From positions 1 through 46,612 of the forward strand of contig JABFXC010000046.1 of assembly GCA_013361935.1 (NCBI GenBank): 46,612 bases of DNA, in the 5' to 3' direction. The stretch comes from Gemmatimonadaceae bacterium (GTDB lineage Bacteria > Gemmatimonadota > Gemmatimonadetes > Gemmatimonadales > Gemmatimonadaceae). Position numbers and translations under genes: made by a program. Positions within the stretch are counted from its first letter, which is position 1; every line of letters starts with the position of its first letter. The notes beneath the pieces were generated by a model. It was not told where the DNA came from. It worked only from the letters and a program-made list of their open reading frames with translations, and did not search any database. Of the stretch, positions 23,041-31,713 are shown piece by piece.

Positions 23041-25503
23041 TCACACCACGATGTTGAGCAGCCGCCCCGGCACGAAGATCACCTTCTTCGGCGCCCCGGT
23101 GACGAACTTCGCCACCGCCGGATCGGCCATCGCGAGGCTCATCGCCGTGCCCTGGTCGGCGTCCTTCGCCGCGTCCACCGTGCCGCGCAGCTTCCCGTTC
23201 ACCTGCACGGCGAGCTTCACCGTGTTCTCGGCGGCGAGCGCGGCGTCGAAGGCGGGCCAGCGCGAGTCGAAGATCGACCCCGTGTGGCCTAACGTCTCCC
23301 AGAGCTCCTCGGCGACGTGCGGCGCGAAGGGGGAGAGCAGCTGGACCAGCGGCTCGACCTCGGCGCGGTGCGGGACGCGCTCGTGCGCGCGGAGGACGTT
23401 GACGTACTCCATCATCGCCGCGATCGCGGTGTTGTAGCTCAGCTTCGCGACGTCGTCGCCGACCTTGGCGATCGTCTGGTGAAGCTTGCGCATGACGTCC
23501 GCGTCGGCCGCGCCGTCGGTGCGCGCGTCGTGCACCGAGGCCCAGACGCGGTCGAGGAAGCGCCGCACCCCGGAGATGCTCCGGTCGCGGAAGTCTCCGC
23601 CCTCCTCGAAGGGGCCGAGGAACATGAGGTACGTGCGGACCGTGTCGGCGCCCCAGTCGTCCATGTACTGGTCGGGGTTCACCACGTTGCCGCGCGACTT
23701 CGACATCTTCGCGCCCTCGCGGATGATCAGCCCGTGGGCGCGGAACTTCGTGAACGGCTCCTCGAAGTGGACGAGCCCCGCGTCGTGCAGCACCATGGTC
23801 ACGAAGCGCGAGTACAGCAGGTGGAGCACCGCGTGCTCGTTGCCGCCGATGTACGAGCTCACCGGCAGCCATTTCCGCGTGAGGGCCGCGTCGAAGGGGA
23901 CGTCGTCGCGATCGGAGCTCGGGTAGCGCAGGAAGTACCACGCGCTGTCGAGGAACGTATCCGACACGTCGGTCTCGCGCCGCGCCTGCTTCCCGCATTG
24001 CGGGCAGGCGACGTGGTACCACTCCTCGTGGCGCGCGAGCGGGGAGATCCCCGAATCGTCAGGCCTCACGTCCTCGACGTAGGGGAGCTCGACGGGAAGA
24101 TCCTTCTCCGGCACCGGCACCGTCCCGCACGACTCGCAGTAGATGATCGGGATCGGCGGACCCCAGTAGCGCTGCCGCGAGATGCACCAGTCGTGCAGGC
24201 GGTACGTCGTCACGGGCTCCGCGGCGCCGCGCTCGGCGAGCCAGCCGACGATGCGCGCGTTCGCGTCGTCGACGGAGAGCCCGTCGAAGTCGCCGGAGTT
24301 GACGATGCGTGCCCCCGCGGTCTCCGTCTCCGCGACCTCGAGGGGCGCGGCGGCGGTGGCGTCCGGACCGGCGACCACGCGGACGATCGGGAGCGCGAAC
24401 GCCGTCGCGAACTCGAAGTCGCGCTCGTCGTGGCCGGGGACGGCCATGATCGCGCCGGTGCCGTACTCCATCAGCACGTAGTCGGCGATCCAGACCGGGA
24501 TCGCCGAGCCCGTGGCCGGGTTGATCGCGGTCGCGCCGGTGAAGGCGCCGGTCTTCTCCTTGTTGGTCTTCCGCGAGATGATGTCCTGCCGCGCGGTGCG
24601 CTCGCGGTACTGCTGCACCGCGGCGCGCTGCTCGGGACGCGTGATCACGTCGACCAGCGGATGCTCGGGGGCGAGCACGAGGTACGTCGCGCCGAAGATC
24701 GTGTCCGGGCGCGTCGTGAAGACGGTGATGTCGTCGGTGCGATCGCCATCGTCGACGACGCGGAAGCCGACGCGCGCGCCCTGCGAGGCGCCGATCCAGT
24801 TCCGCTGCGCGGTGCGCGTGGTCTCCGACCAGTCGATGGTCTCGAGGTTCGCGAGCAGCCGCGGCGCGTAGTCGGTGATGCGGAAGAACCACTGCTCGAG
24901 CTGCCGCTGCTCGACCTTCGAGCCGCAGCGCTCGCAGAAGCCCCCTTCCACCTGCTCGTTGGAGAGCACCGTCTTGCAGCTCGGGCACCAGTTCACCGCC
25001 GCGCGCTTCTTGTAGGCGAGGCCGCGATGGTAGAGCTGGAGGAAGATCCACTGCGTCCACTTGTAGTACGCGCGGTCGGTGGTCGAGAGCTCGTGGCTCC
25101 AGTCGACCATCAGCCCGGCTCGGTGCAGCTGGCGGCGGAAGTTCTCGATGTTCCGCGGAATCAGCTCGCTCGGGTGGACCCCGACCTTGAGGGCGTAGTT
25201 CTCCGAGTGAATGCCGAAAGCGTCATAACCGATCGGCTCGAAGACGGTGTGCCCTTGCAGGCGCTGGAATCGTCCATGGATGTCATTCCCCGTGAACGCG
25301 TAGAGGTTGCCGATGTGCAGCCCCTCCGCGGACGGATAGGGAAACATCATGAGCTGGTAGAACGGCTTCTCGCCCCGCGCGAGGTCGGGGGAGTTGGTGC
25401 GGTTCGCGGCCCAGCGCGCCTGCCACTTCCGCTCGACGGTGGCGGGCTCGTAGCCCGGCGCTTCGGCGTCCGGGCGGGAGGGAGTCGTAGTCGGATCTGC
25501 CAT
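23041..25503 (-). CDS. leuS: Leucyl-tRNA synthetase
   Basis: 820 residues, the usual size of bacterial LeuRS. The class I signatures are present: HIGN (63-66, in FPYPSAEGLHIGN) and KMSKS (599-603, followed by RGNVVNPD). In between lie the zinc-ribbon region (CPSCKTV.. and FCERCGSK), the CP1 editing domain with the conserved TTRPDTIFGATYLVLAPEHP and GTGAIMAVPGHDERD segments, and the RQRYWGPPIPIIYC stretch. The C-terminal part has the anticodon-binding helices and LeuRS C-terminal domain. It charges tRNA-Leu in the cytoplasm and hydrolyses misacylated products. It is divergent from a chemoreceptor gene only 41 bp away. One TTA-GGC pair is part of an octamer at 23287. Confidence 0.98.
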   Translation of the reverse strand: MADPTTTPSRPDAEAPGYEPATVERKWQARWAANRTNSPDLARGEKPFYQLMMFPYPSAEGLHIGNLYAFTGNDIHGRFQRLQGHTVFEPIGYDAFGIHSENYALKVGVHPSELIPRNIENFRRQLHRAGLMVDWSHELSTTDRAYYKWTQWIFLQLYHRGLAYKKRAAVNWCPSCKTVLSNEQVEGGFCERCGSKVEQRQLEQWFFRITDYAPRLLANLETIDWSETTRTAQRNWIGASQGARVGFRVVDDGDRTDDITVFTTRPDTIFGATYLVLAPEHPLVDVITRPEQRAAVQQYRERTARQDIISRKTNKEKTGAFTGATAINPATGSAIPVWIADYVLMEYGTGAIMAVPGHDERDFEFATAFALPIVRVVAGPDATAAAPLEVAETETAGARIVNSGDFDGLSVDDANARIVGWLAERGAAEPVTTYRLHDWCISRQRYWGPPIPIIYCESCGTVPVPEKDLPVELPYVEDVRPDDSGISPLARHEEWYHVACPQCGKQARRETDVSDTFLDSAWYFLRYPSSDRDDVPFDAALTRKWLPVSSYIGGNEHAVLHLLYSRFVTMVLHDAGLVHFEEPFTKFRAHGLIIREGAKMSKSRGNVVNPDQYMDDWGADTVRTYLMFLGPFEEGGDFRDRSISGVRRFLDRVWASVHDARTDGAADADVMRKLHQTIAKVGDDVAKLSYNTAIAAMMEYVNVLRAHERVPHRAEVEPLVQLLSPFAPHVAEELWETLGHTGSIFDSRWPAFDAALAAENTVKLAVQVNGKLRGTVDAAKDADQGTAMSLAMADPAVAKFVTGAPKKVIFVPGRLLNIVV

Positions 25504-25544
25504 GATGAACCACGGAATCTAGCGGGACACGCGAGCCGACGTCC

Positions 25545-27743
25545 ATGACCGAGAGAGAAGCAGGCATCCCCACCCCCGCGGCGCACGACGGCGGCAGCGG
25601 GCGGACCCTTCGGCGCCGCATCCTCTTCGGCGCCGGGATCGGGATCGTCGTCGTCCTCGGCGGGCTCGCCTGGGCGGGGACGGCGGGCGTCGGCAGCGTC
25701 TTCCACCGCGAGGCCGAGCTTCGCGTGCGCGACGCGGCGCAGCGCTCGGCGGTGTTCGTCGATCGCATGCTCACCGAGCGGCAGCGCGAGCTCGACATGC
25801 TCCTCACCTCGCCGACCGCGATCGACGCGGCGCGCGAGGGGACACGGCGCACCGCGTCGATGGGGCTCGAGCGCGAGCCGGTCCAGGCGCTCGAGCAGCG
25901 CTTCAACGGGAACCGCTCGCTCGACGTCGACCCGCGGCTGCGCCGCTACCTCGGCGACCTGAACTCCAGCGTGGGCGCGATCGAGGCGATCGTCACCGAT
26001 CAGTGGGGGCACAACATCGTCACCACCTCCATGACGCAGGACTTCATGCAGGGCGACGAGAGCTGGTGGCAGACCGCCGCCGAGATCGGCCACACCCCCG
26101 CGGAGGCGGAGTTCGACGACTGGTCGAAGCAGGTCGTGATGACGATGGCCGGCGCGATCCGCGAGCCGTCGACGCAGCGGACGATCGGCGTGATGAAGCT
26201 GACCTTCAACCTCTCGCGCACCGACAGCGCCCTCGCCCGCAGCGGGGGCACGAGCGGGGGCATCCGCGTCGAGCTGATCGACGGGGACGGCATCGTCATC
26301 TCGAGCTCGTCGGACACGCCGCGCATGCGCCCATTCGCCGGCGCGCGCGTCGCGGCGGCGAGCGCCGACACGGTCGTGCACTACACCGCGGACAACCGCG
26401 AGAACATGCTGGCGAGCATTCCCGTCGGCGGCGGCAAGTGGCGCGTCGTCGCGCACGTCGACGACGCGACCGCGCTCGTCGAGGCGCGGCGGATCCAGCG
26501 GTACCTGAACATCGCGACCGTCGGGCTCGCGCTCGCGCTGCTCATCGGGCTCGCCTGGCTCGATCGCTTCGTCGCGAGCCGCATCACCCACCCGACCGAG
26601 CGGCTGGCCATCGCCGCCGAGCGCGTCGCGGCGGGGGATCTGTCCGTGGACGTCGACGACGTCGCGACGACGGACGACGAGATCGGCCGGCTGACGCGGG
26701 CGACGGGAACGATGATCCGCGAGCTGCGCCGGCTGGCGACCGCGCTCCGCTCGACGTCGAGCGAGACGGCGGCGATGGCGGAAGAGATCACGAGCGGCGC
26801 GGGGGCGATGGCGACGACCGCCGAGGCGATGGCGCTGACGTCGAGCGACCTGAGCGAGCAGTCGGGGGCGATGTCGCAGGCAATCTCGCAGTTCTCGAAC
26901 GACGCGACGCGGCTGGTGGCGATCTCCTCGGAGCTCGACGCCGGCTCGCAGGAAGGGCTCGAGCGGAACGTGAGCCTCCGCGAGCTGGCGACGGCGAACC
27001 GCGCCCGGCTCGACGAGAGCGCCAGCGCGCTGGAGACGCTGAGCGCCGATGTCGCGGCGAGCGCGACCGCCGCGGACTCGCTCGCCCAGGCGTCAGAGGA
27101 GATCCGCGCCTTCGTCACCTTCGTGCAGAAGATGGCACGCCAGTCGAAGCTGCTCGCGCTGAACGCGGCGATGGAAGCGGCGCGCGCGGGCGTCCACGGC
27201 CAGGGGTTCGCGGTCGTCGCCGGCGAGGTGCGCCGGCTCGCGACCGAGGCCGCCGAGAACGCGGAGCGCACCGAGACGCTCGTCCGCGACGTGCTCGCCC
27301 GCGTCGGCGACTCGCGGGCGACGACCGCCCGGACGGTCGAGGCGGTGGCGTCGGTCTCCACCGCGACGCGCGAGGGGCTCGACACCTTCTCGCGGATCGA
27401 GGCCGCGGTCGTCGAGAACGAGGAGTGGATGCGCGCGATCTCCAGCGCGTCGACGGAGACGCACGCGCTCATCGACGAGATGACTAGGCGGCTGGAGTCG
27501 GTGTCGAAGACGACGGAGAGCTTCGCCGCGTCGATGGAGGAGGTGGCCGCGTCGAGCGAGGAGCAGAGCGCGAGCACCGCGGAGATCGCCGACGTTGCGC
27601 GCAGTCTCGCCCGCTCGGCGGACGAGCTGTCGCGGCTCGTCTCCGCGTTCCGCCTCGGCGACGTCGCCGCCCCGCCGGCGGGCCTGCCCGGGGTGCCGTC
27701 GGTTGCCGCCGCTGTCGAGGAAGAGGAGCTGGTCGGGCGCTAG
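25545..27743 (+). CDS. Methyl-accepting chemotaxis protein with periplasmic sensor
   Basis: 732 residues. Two membrane helices (about 25-47 and 322-342) enclose a large periplasmic sensor of about 270 residues that looks like a dCache-type domain. HAMP follows ([20 protein letters not shown]), then a long Ala/Glu/Ser coiled coil, the cytoplasmic signalling domain. The hairpin tip is [17 protein letters not shown] (from residue 533) with [15 protein letters not shown], slightly divergent from the canonical QTNLLALNA. No C-terminal NWETF-type pentapeptide is present. It relays a periplasmic signal to CheA/CheW, not encoded nearby. The gene ends with a family A repeat and converges with the kinase gene. 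Confidence 0.94.
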   Translation: MTEREAGIPTPAAHDGGSGRTLRRRILFGAGIGIVVVLGGLAWAGTAGVGSVFHREAELRVRDAAQRSAVFVDRMLTERQRELDMLLTSPTAIDAAREGTRRTASMGLEREPVQALEQRFNGNRSLDVDPRLRRYLGDLNSSVGAIEAIVTDQWGHNIVTTSMTQDFMQGDESWWQTAAEIGHTPAEAEFDDWSKQVVMTMAGAIREPSTQRTIGVMKLTFNLSRTDSALARSGGTSGGIRVELIDGDGIVISSSSDTPRMRPFAGARVAAASADTVVHYTADNRENMLASIPVGGGKWRVVAHVDDATALVEARRIQRYLNIATVGLALALLIGLAWLDRFVASRITHPTERLAIAAERVAAGDLSVDVDDVATTDDEIGRLTRATGTMIRELRRLATALRSTSSETAAMAEEITSGAGAMATTAEAMALTSSDLSEQSGAMSQAISQFSNDATRLVAISSELDAGSQEGLERNVSLRELATANRARLDESASALETLSADVAASATAADSLAQASEEIRAFVTFVQKMARQSKLLALNAAMEAARAGVHGQGFAVVAGEVRRLATEAAENAERTETLVRDVLARVGDSRATTARTVEAVASVSTATREGLDTFSRIEAAVVENEEWMRAISSASTETHALIDEMTRRLESVSKTTESFAASMEEVAASSEEQSASTAEIADVARSLARSADELSRLVSAFRLGDVAAPPAGLPGVPSVAAAVEEEELVGR

Positions 27744-27744
27744 C

Positions 27745-27821
27745 CGGGGGCCAGGGGCCAGGCGTCAGGCACCGCGTCAACTGCAGTCAACGCCGTTCCT
27801 CACGCCTGGCCCCTGGCCCCT
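27745..27821. repeat. Family A palindromic repeat, copy 4 (reverse orientation)
   Basis: By its asymmetric interior (CAGGCACCGCG on the left, CGCCGTTCCTCACGCC on the right) this copy is inverted relative to copies 3, 5, 6 and 7. It fills the 82-bp gap between the convergent chemoreceptor and kinase stops. Confidence 0.88.
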
Positions 27822-27825
27822 TCGT

Positions 27826-29403
27826 TCACCCGCCGAGCGCCGCCCTCACCCGGCGCACCAGCTCTTCCGCGCTGAACGGCTTCGCCAGGAACGCCGAGCG
27901 TGGAGCGATGATCTCGTGGTGCTCGTTGGTGCCGGCCGTGTAGCCGGACATGTAGAGCGCGCGCAGCTGCGGTGAGGTCGCCTGCAGCCGCTCGGCGAGC
28001 TCGCTTCCGCCCATCTCGGGCATCACCATGTCGGTGAGCAGAAGATGGATCGGGCCTTCGTGCCGCTCGCGGAGCGCGAGCGCGTCGGCGCCGTGGCGCG
28101 CGGTGAGCACCTGATAGCCCTGACGCTCGAGGAGCCGCTTCACGAGCGAGCGCACCGCGCTTTCGTCCTCGACCACGAGGATGGTCTCCGTCCCGCGCGG
28201 GAGGACGTCGCTCCCGATCGCCGGCATGCCGATGGGCGTCCCCGTCGCGAGGCGCGGAAGGTAGACCGTGAAGGTCGTCCCCTTTCCGAGCTCGGTGCGG
28301 AAGGTGACGTGTCCCCCGCTCTGCCTCACGATGCCGTAGACGGTCGAGAGGCCGAGCCCCGTGCCCTTGCCCTGCTCCTTCGTCGTGAAGAAGGGCTCGA
28401 AGCAGTGGGCCTGCGCTTCGGCCGTCATGCCGCGGCCGTTGTCCGTGATGGAGAGCATGACGTACTCGCCGGCGCGGACGACGCCGTGGGGATGGGCCCT
28501 CGGGGCGCTGAAGGCGACGTTCGCGGTCTCGATGATGATCGAGCCGCCGCGGGGCATCGCGTCGCGCGCGTTGAGGGCGAGGTTGACGAGCACCTGCTCG
28601 AGCTGTCCGGGGTCGGCGCGGACGTGGCCGAGCGCGGGCGCGGGGATCGTCACCAGCTCGACGGTCGCGTCGATGAGCCGGCGGAGCATCCGCTCCATGT
28701 CGGTGATGACGACGTTGAGGTCGATGATCCGCGGCTGGAGGACCTGCTTGCGGCTGAAGGCGAGGAGCTGCCGGGTCAGGCTCGACGCGCGGTCGGCGGT
28801 GTGCATGACCTCGACCGCGTCCTCGCGGCGCGGATCGTCGGCGTCGAGGGAGGCGTGGAGGAGGTCGGCGTGGCAGCGGATGACGGTGAGGAGGTTGTTG
28901 AAGTCATGGGCGATCCCCCCTGCGAGGCGGCCGACGGCCTCCATCTTCTGCGCCTGGCGGAGCTGCTCCTCGAGCTGCATGCGCTCGGTGATGTCGGCGA
29001 TGATCATCATGATCCCGACGACCGCATTCCCGTCGTCGCGGAGGGGCGCCGCGGAGAGCGAGATGTCGAGCGGGGCGCCGTCCTTCCGCCGGCGGAGGGC
29101 GCGGCAGCCGGTGAACGCCGCGCCGCGCATGACGTCGGCGAACTGCCGCTGGAACTCGTCCTGCGCCTCCGGCGGCACGTTAGGCGCCGGCCGGCCGAGC
29201 ACCTCGTGCTCGCGCCAGCCGAAGAGCTGCTCGGCGGCGTGGTTCCAGCTCAGCACGTTCTGCTCGCCGTCGATCGCGACGATGGCGAGCGGCGAGGCGT
29301 GGACGAGCGTCCGGAGGAGCTGAGTGGTGGTGTGGAGCTCGCGATGGGCCCGCGCGAGATCAGCGGCGCCGGCGGGTGGGGCGAAGAGAAGAGGAGTCGA
29401 CAT
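27826..29403 (-). CDS. Hybrid sensor histidine kinase (PAS-HisKA-HATPase-REC)
   Basis: 525 residues without membrane helices, so cytoplasmic. PAS domain about 28-140 (ASPLAIVAIDGEQNVLSWN). The phospho-acceptor His167 lies in AGGIAHDFNNLLTVI. The ATPase domain shows the N box (QVLVNLALNARDAMP), DNGRGM (321-326) and GTGLGLS (347-353). The C-terminal receiver domain about 407-525 has acidic Glu412/Asp413, phospho-Asp458 (LLTDMVMPEMGG) and Lys508. The phosphate would pass from His167 to Asp458 internally and then to an unseen phosphotransfer partner. ATG 29403 is preceded by GGAGG at an unusually short 2-base spacing. The neighbouring chemoreceptor gene is convergent. Confidence 0.95.
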   Translation of the reverse strand: MSTPLLFAPPAGAADLARAHRELHTTTQLLRTLVHASPLAIVAIDGEQNVLSWNHAAEQLFGWREHEVLGRPAPNVPPEAQDEFQRQFADVMRGAAFTGCRALRRRKDGAPLDISLSAAPLRDDGNAVVGIMMIIADITERMQLEEQLRQAQKMEAVGRLAGGIAHDFNNLLTVIRCHADLLHASLDADDPRREDAVEVMHTADRASSLTRQLLAFSRKQVLQPRIIDLNVVITDMERMLRRLIDATVELVTIPAPALGHVRADPGQLEQVLVNLALNARDAMPRGGSIIIETANVAFSAPRAHPHGVVRAGEYVMLSITDNGRGMTAEAQAHCFEPFFTTKEQGKGTGLGLSTVYGIVRQSGGHVTFRTELGKGTTFTVYLPRLATGTPIGMPAIGSDVLPRGTETILVVEDESAVRSLVKRLLERQGYQVLTARHGADALALRERHEGPIHLLLTDMVMPEMGGSELAERLQATSPQLRALYMSGYTAGTNEHHEIIAPRSAFLAKPFSAEELVRRVRAALGG

Positions 29404-29456
29404 CGCCTCCTAGTATCGGCGAGTTATGACAGGTGTTTCGTGACGAGTGATTAATG

Positions 29457-29598
29457 AAAGGGAACTGCGGGGGGTGAGGTGTCACTACTCTACGGGCGGT
29501 GAGGTGTGAGGCTTCGTGACTCGTGTTCCGTGAAACGGAAGTGCAATGGGTGAGGTGTGTGGGTGAGTGGGGAGTGACTCGTGACGGGCGTTCTCAGG
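29457..29598 (+). repeat. Left inverted repeat of the family D element
   Basis: Built from recurring words GGGCGGTGAGGTGTG, CGTGACTCGTG and CGTGAAACGGAA. The GGTGAGGTGTCACT..GGGCGGTGAGGTGTG order is repeated at the left end of the ORF-less copy at 37.7 kb. Confidence 0.8.
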
Positions 29599-29674
29599 CG
29601 CTGATGCGGGGATGAGGTACGAGGTGACAGCGATCGGTGATGCGGGGTGGTGGCTCGCGTCACACGTTGGGCGC

Positions 29675-30097
29675 ATGAGCTACGACGAGTGGGAAGCGAC
29701 GGTGCCAGCGGTGCTGAAGGGGGACGCGGTGTGGCGGGTGCAGGCGTTCCGGTTGGCGAGCTATCTCGCTCGGTGCGCGGCTGAAGACGCGGGTGAGCTC
29801 GCACAAGACTCGCGATTCGCCGGGCAGCTCGGCCAACTGTGTCGCGCCGCTGCCTCCATCGGCGCGAACATCGCGGAAGGCTACGCGCGCCTCTCCGCCG
29901 CCGATCGGGTCCGCTTCTACGAGTACGCCCTCGGCTCCACGACCGAGTGCAAGTCGTGGTACCTCTCCCTCACCACCGCGATCGGCGACGAGACGCTCAC
30001 CCCACGACTCGAGCTCCTCGCGAGCATCACTCGCCTGCTCCTCACGATGATCAAGTCCGGCCGCACCCGCCCCCGCCCACTCCCACGTCCCAACTGA
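29675..30097 (+). CDS. Four-helix-bundle protein (S23/IVP/Avd superfamily)
   Basis: 140 residues from ATG 29675; an in-frame ATG at 29612 would add 21 poorly protein-like residues. The start MSYDEWEATVP, then DAVWRVQAFRLASYLA (helix 1), the diagnostic SIGANIAEGYARLS at 61-74 (helix 2 and turn), RFYEYALGSTTECKSWY (80-96, helix 3) and a last Leu-rich helix (LELLASITRLLLTMIK) match the family once named 23S rRNA intervening-sequence protein. The fold is related to the Avd accessory subunit of diversity-generating retroelements, a pentameric nucleic-acid-binding bundle. The basic tail (RTRPRPLPRP) could bind nucleic acid. It is the only gene inside the long inverted repeats, so a role in their spread or function is plausible but unproved. 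Confidence 0.88.
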   Translation: MSYDEWEATVPAVLKGDAVWRVQAFRLASYLARCAAEDAGELAQDSRFAGQLGQLCRAAASIGANIAEGYARLSAADRVRFYEYALGSTTECKSWYLSLTTAIGDETLTPRLELLASITRLLLTMIKSGRTRPRPLPRPN

Positions 30098-30100
30098 CCC

Positions 30101-30217
30101 CCCGCGAACGCCCGTCACGAGTCACTCTTCACTCATCCACACACCTCACCGCCCGCAGTTCCGTTTCACGCCGCACGAGTCACGAAACCTCACACCTCAC
30201 CCCCCGCCGTTCCGTTT
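30101..30217 (-). repeat. Right inverted repeat of the family D element
   Basis: Complement of the left arm, beginning 3 bp after the stop codon of the four-helix-bundle gene. The C-rich words CACACCTCACCGCCCGC and GTCACGAGTCAC are the mirror images of those on the left. Confidence 0.8.
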
Positions 30218-30244
30218 CACGTACCACGAATCACGAGTCGCCCT

Positions 30245-31390
30245 TCAAGGCTTGATCATCGTCCCGCTGATCGGCCGCTTCGTCGGACGCTCGCTGCGCT
30301 TGTAGAGGTAGACGCACGGTTCCAGCCGCGCGCCCTTCGCGTCGGCGACGGCGAAGCTGCTGCCCTCGTAGGCCGCCGCACCGGCGTAGCGTCCGTCCTT
30401 CGTGACCGCGTAGTAGTTGAGGTCGAAGTACGGGCGACCGCGCTCGTCGAGCAGGCGAGGCTCGGTCATCGCGATCACGCGCTGCATCACCTTCACGAGC
30501 GCGTCCGCGGGCGACATCCCCTGGCGCATGAACTCCACGGCGAGGAAGGCGCCGCACACCTTGATGTTCGCCTCGCCGCGTCCCGTCGAGCCGGCGGCGC
30601 CGACCTCGTTGTCGCAGTACTGGCCCGCGCCGATGATCGGGCTGTCGCCGACGCGACCCGGGATCTTCCACGACAGCCCGCTCGTCGTCGTCACCGAGCC
30701 GATGTCGCCCTTCGCGTCGACCGCGCACATGTTGATCGTTCCGTAGGTATGCGGCACCCCGTCGGCGTCGTAGCGCAGCTTCTCCGCGCTCGCTCCGCGC
30801 GTCGCCGCGGAGTCCCCGGCCGGCGGCTCGATCCAGTTGTCGTCGGGGTTCAGCTTGCGCTTCCAGCGCATCCAGTCCTGCCGGCTCTGCTCGGTCAGCA
30901 GGTTCTGCTCCTTGAAGCCCATCTCGAGGGCGAAGCGCTTCGCTCCCTCGCCGACGAGCATGATGTGGTCGGTGTAGTCCATCACGGCCTTCGCGACGAG
31001 CGAGGGCGTCGCGATCCCCTCGATCGCCGCCACCGCGCCGGCGCGCTTCGATGGCCCGTGCATGCAGCTCGCGTCGAGCTGGACGACGCCGTCCTCGTTA
31101 GGCAGCCCGCCCAGCCCCACCGACTGGTCGGTCGGGTCGAGCTCCTGGATGTTCACCCCGGCGATCGCCGCGTCGAGTGGGTCGGCGCCCTTCGCGATCA
31201 TCTCGTACGCCCGCGCGACCCCGCGCAGCCCGTTCGCCGAGGAGACGATGATCGGCCGGTTGGCCGCCGCGGCCGGCGCCGCGCGCTCGACGACCGTGAT
31301 GACGGGCTGCGCCGACGCGGGGCGGCCGAGGGTGAGCCCGGCGGCGACGGTCGCGCCGGCGCCGAGGAAGTCGCGACGAGAGATGGACAC
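30245..31390 (-). CDS. Tat-exported glycosylasparaginase-like Ntn hydrolase
   Basis: 381 residues. The N-terminus MSISRRDFLGAG is a twin-arginine signal, with cleavage near ASAQ, so the folded protein is exported. The rest matches N4-(beta-N-acetylglucosaminyl)-asparaginase/isoaspartyl peptidase: ANGLRGVARAYEMIAKGADP, then GGLPNEDGVVQLDAS, and the autoprocessing site at GTIN where Thr218 becomes the N-terminal nucleophile of the beta chain after self-cleavage. The downstream GRVGDSPIIGAG.YCDNEVGA segment is the substrate-binding loop. It would cleave the GlcNAc-Asn linkage of glycoprotein fragments in the periplasm. The gene end touches the family D element; upstream is a divergent promoter region with a family C repeat. 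Confidence 0.92.
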   Translation of the reverse strand: MSISRRDFLGAGATVAAGLTLGRPASAQPVITVVERAAPAAAANRPIIVSSANGLRGVARAYEMIAKGADPLDAAIAGVNIQELDPTDQSVGLGGLPNEDGVVQLDASCMHGPSKRAGAVAAIEGIATPSLVAKAVMDYTDHIMLVGEGAKRFALEMGFKEQNLLTEQSRQDWMRWKRKLNPDDNWIEPPAGDSAATRGASAEKLRYDADGVPHTYGTINMCAVDAKGDIGSVTTTSGLSWKIPGRVGDSPIIGAGQYCDNEVGAAGSTGRGEANIKVCGAFLAVEFMRQGMSPADALVKVMQRVIAMTEPRLLDERGRPYFDLNYYAVTKDGRYAGAAAYEGSSFAVADAKGARLEPCVYLYKRSERPTKRPISGTMIKP

Positions 31391-31498
31391 GGTTGCTCCG
31401 ATGGCGAGAGGTTGGGGTGAGTCTGCGCGCGCGGCCGGAGCGGGGCAAGATCGATCGCGGGGCTCGTCACGCGGCGCGGCGGATGTTGCTCGGCGGTG

Positions 31499-31591
31499 AA
31501 TAACAGGGAGCCGTGGAGCTGCGGGAGGTATTCTCGTGGTGAGCTATCGCTCCTGCGAACGCCTCCCCCGGCCTCCACTGCTCCCTGTTGC
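31499..31591 (-). repeat. Family C palindromic repeat, copy 2, in the divergent gap
   Basis: Inverted ends AACAGGGAGCCGTGGAG (31502-31518) and CTCCACTGCTCCCTGTT (31573-31589). Read on the minus strand, the interior (GGAGGCCGGGG.. GTTCGCAGG.. CACCACGAGA..ACCTCCC) aligns along its whole length with copy 1 at 15 kb. It lies in the 323-bp gap 31391-31713 between two divergent genes. The rest of that gap must hold both promoters, but I see no clear -35/-10 pair and nothing coding. Confidence 0.83.
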
Positions 31592-31713
31592 ATCCAGCCG
31601 AGGCCGCGGATGATCCTTGGCCCGCCGGGCGAGAATATCCGGCGCGGCGCATCGCGTCGAGCAGCAGCCGCACGCCGTTGCCTCCCGCAGAAGCCGCCAT
31701 GTAGCTTGCTCGA

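Larger units (their letters stand above)
29435..30240. mobile_element. Family D palindromic element carrying a four-helix-bundle protein gene
   Basis: A unit of about 800 bp: long inverted repeats surround a single gene. By hand alignment, left 29508-29598 matches the complement of right 30101-30191 at about 77 of 91 positions, and left 29457-29482 matches the complement of 30192-30217 at 24 of 26. The left arm has an extra 25-bp repeat unit (29483-29507). The outer 20 bp on each side are weaker matches. The element lies between two minus-strand genes, its right end 4 bp from the stop codon of the asparaginase-like gene. A deleted relative is at 37721-37853. Mobility is inferred from this structure; no transposase is present and I see no target duplication. 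Confidence 0.72.

Noticed and set aside
22541..24022. A 493-codon frame joining the lipoprotein to the region opposite leuS on the same strand
   Set aside because: The upstream part is an Arg-rich shadow of leuS in another frame; the lipobox signal peptide and RBS place the start at 22990.
25504..25544. T-box or leader attenuator upstream of leuS
   Set aside because: The divergent gap is only 41 bp, too short for a T-box, and no hairpin or leader peptide is visible.
29675..30097. Diversity-generating retroelement because of the Avd-like protein
   Set aside because: No reverse transcriptase, no template/variable repeat pair and no C-type-lectin target gene in the window.
29435..30240. True 23S rRNA intervening sequence
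   Set aside because: No rRNA sequence flanks the gene; the element sits between protein-coding genes.
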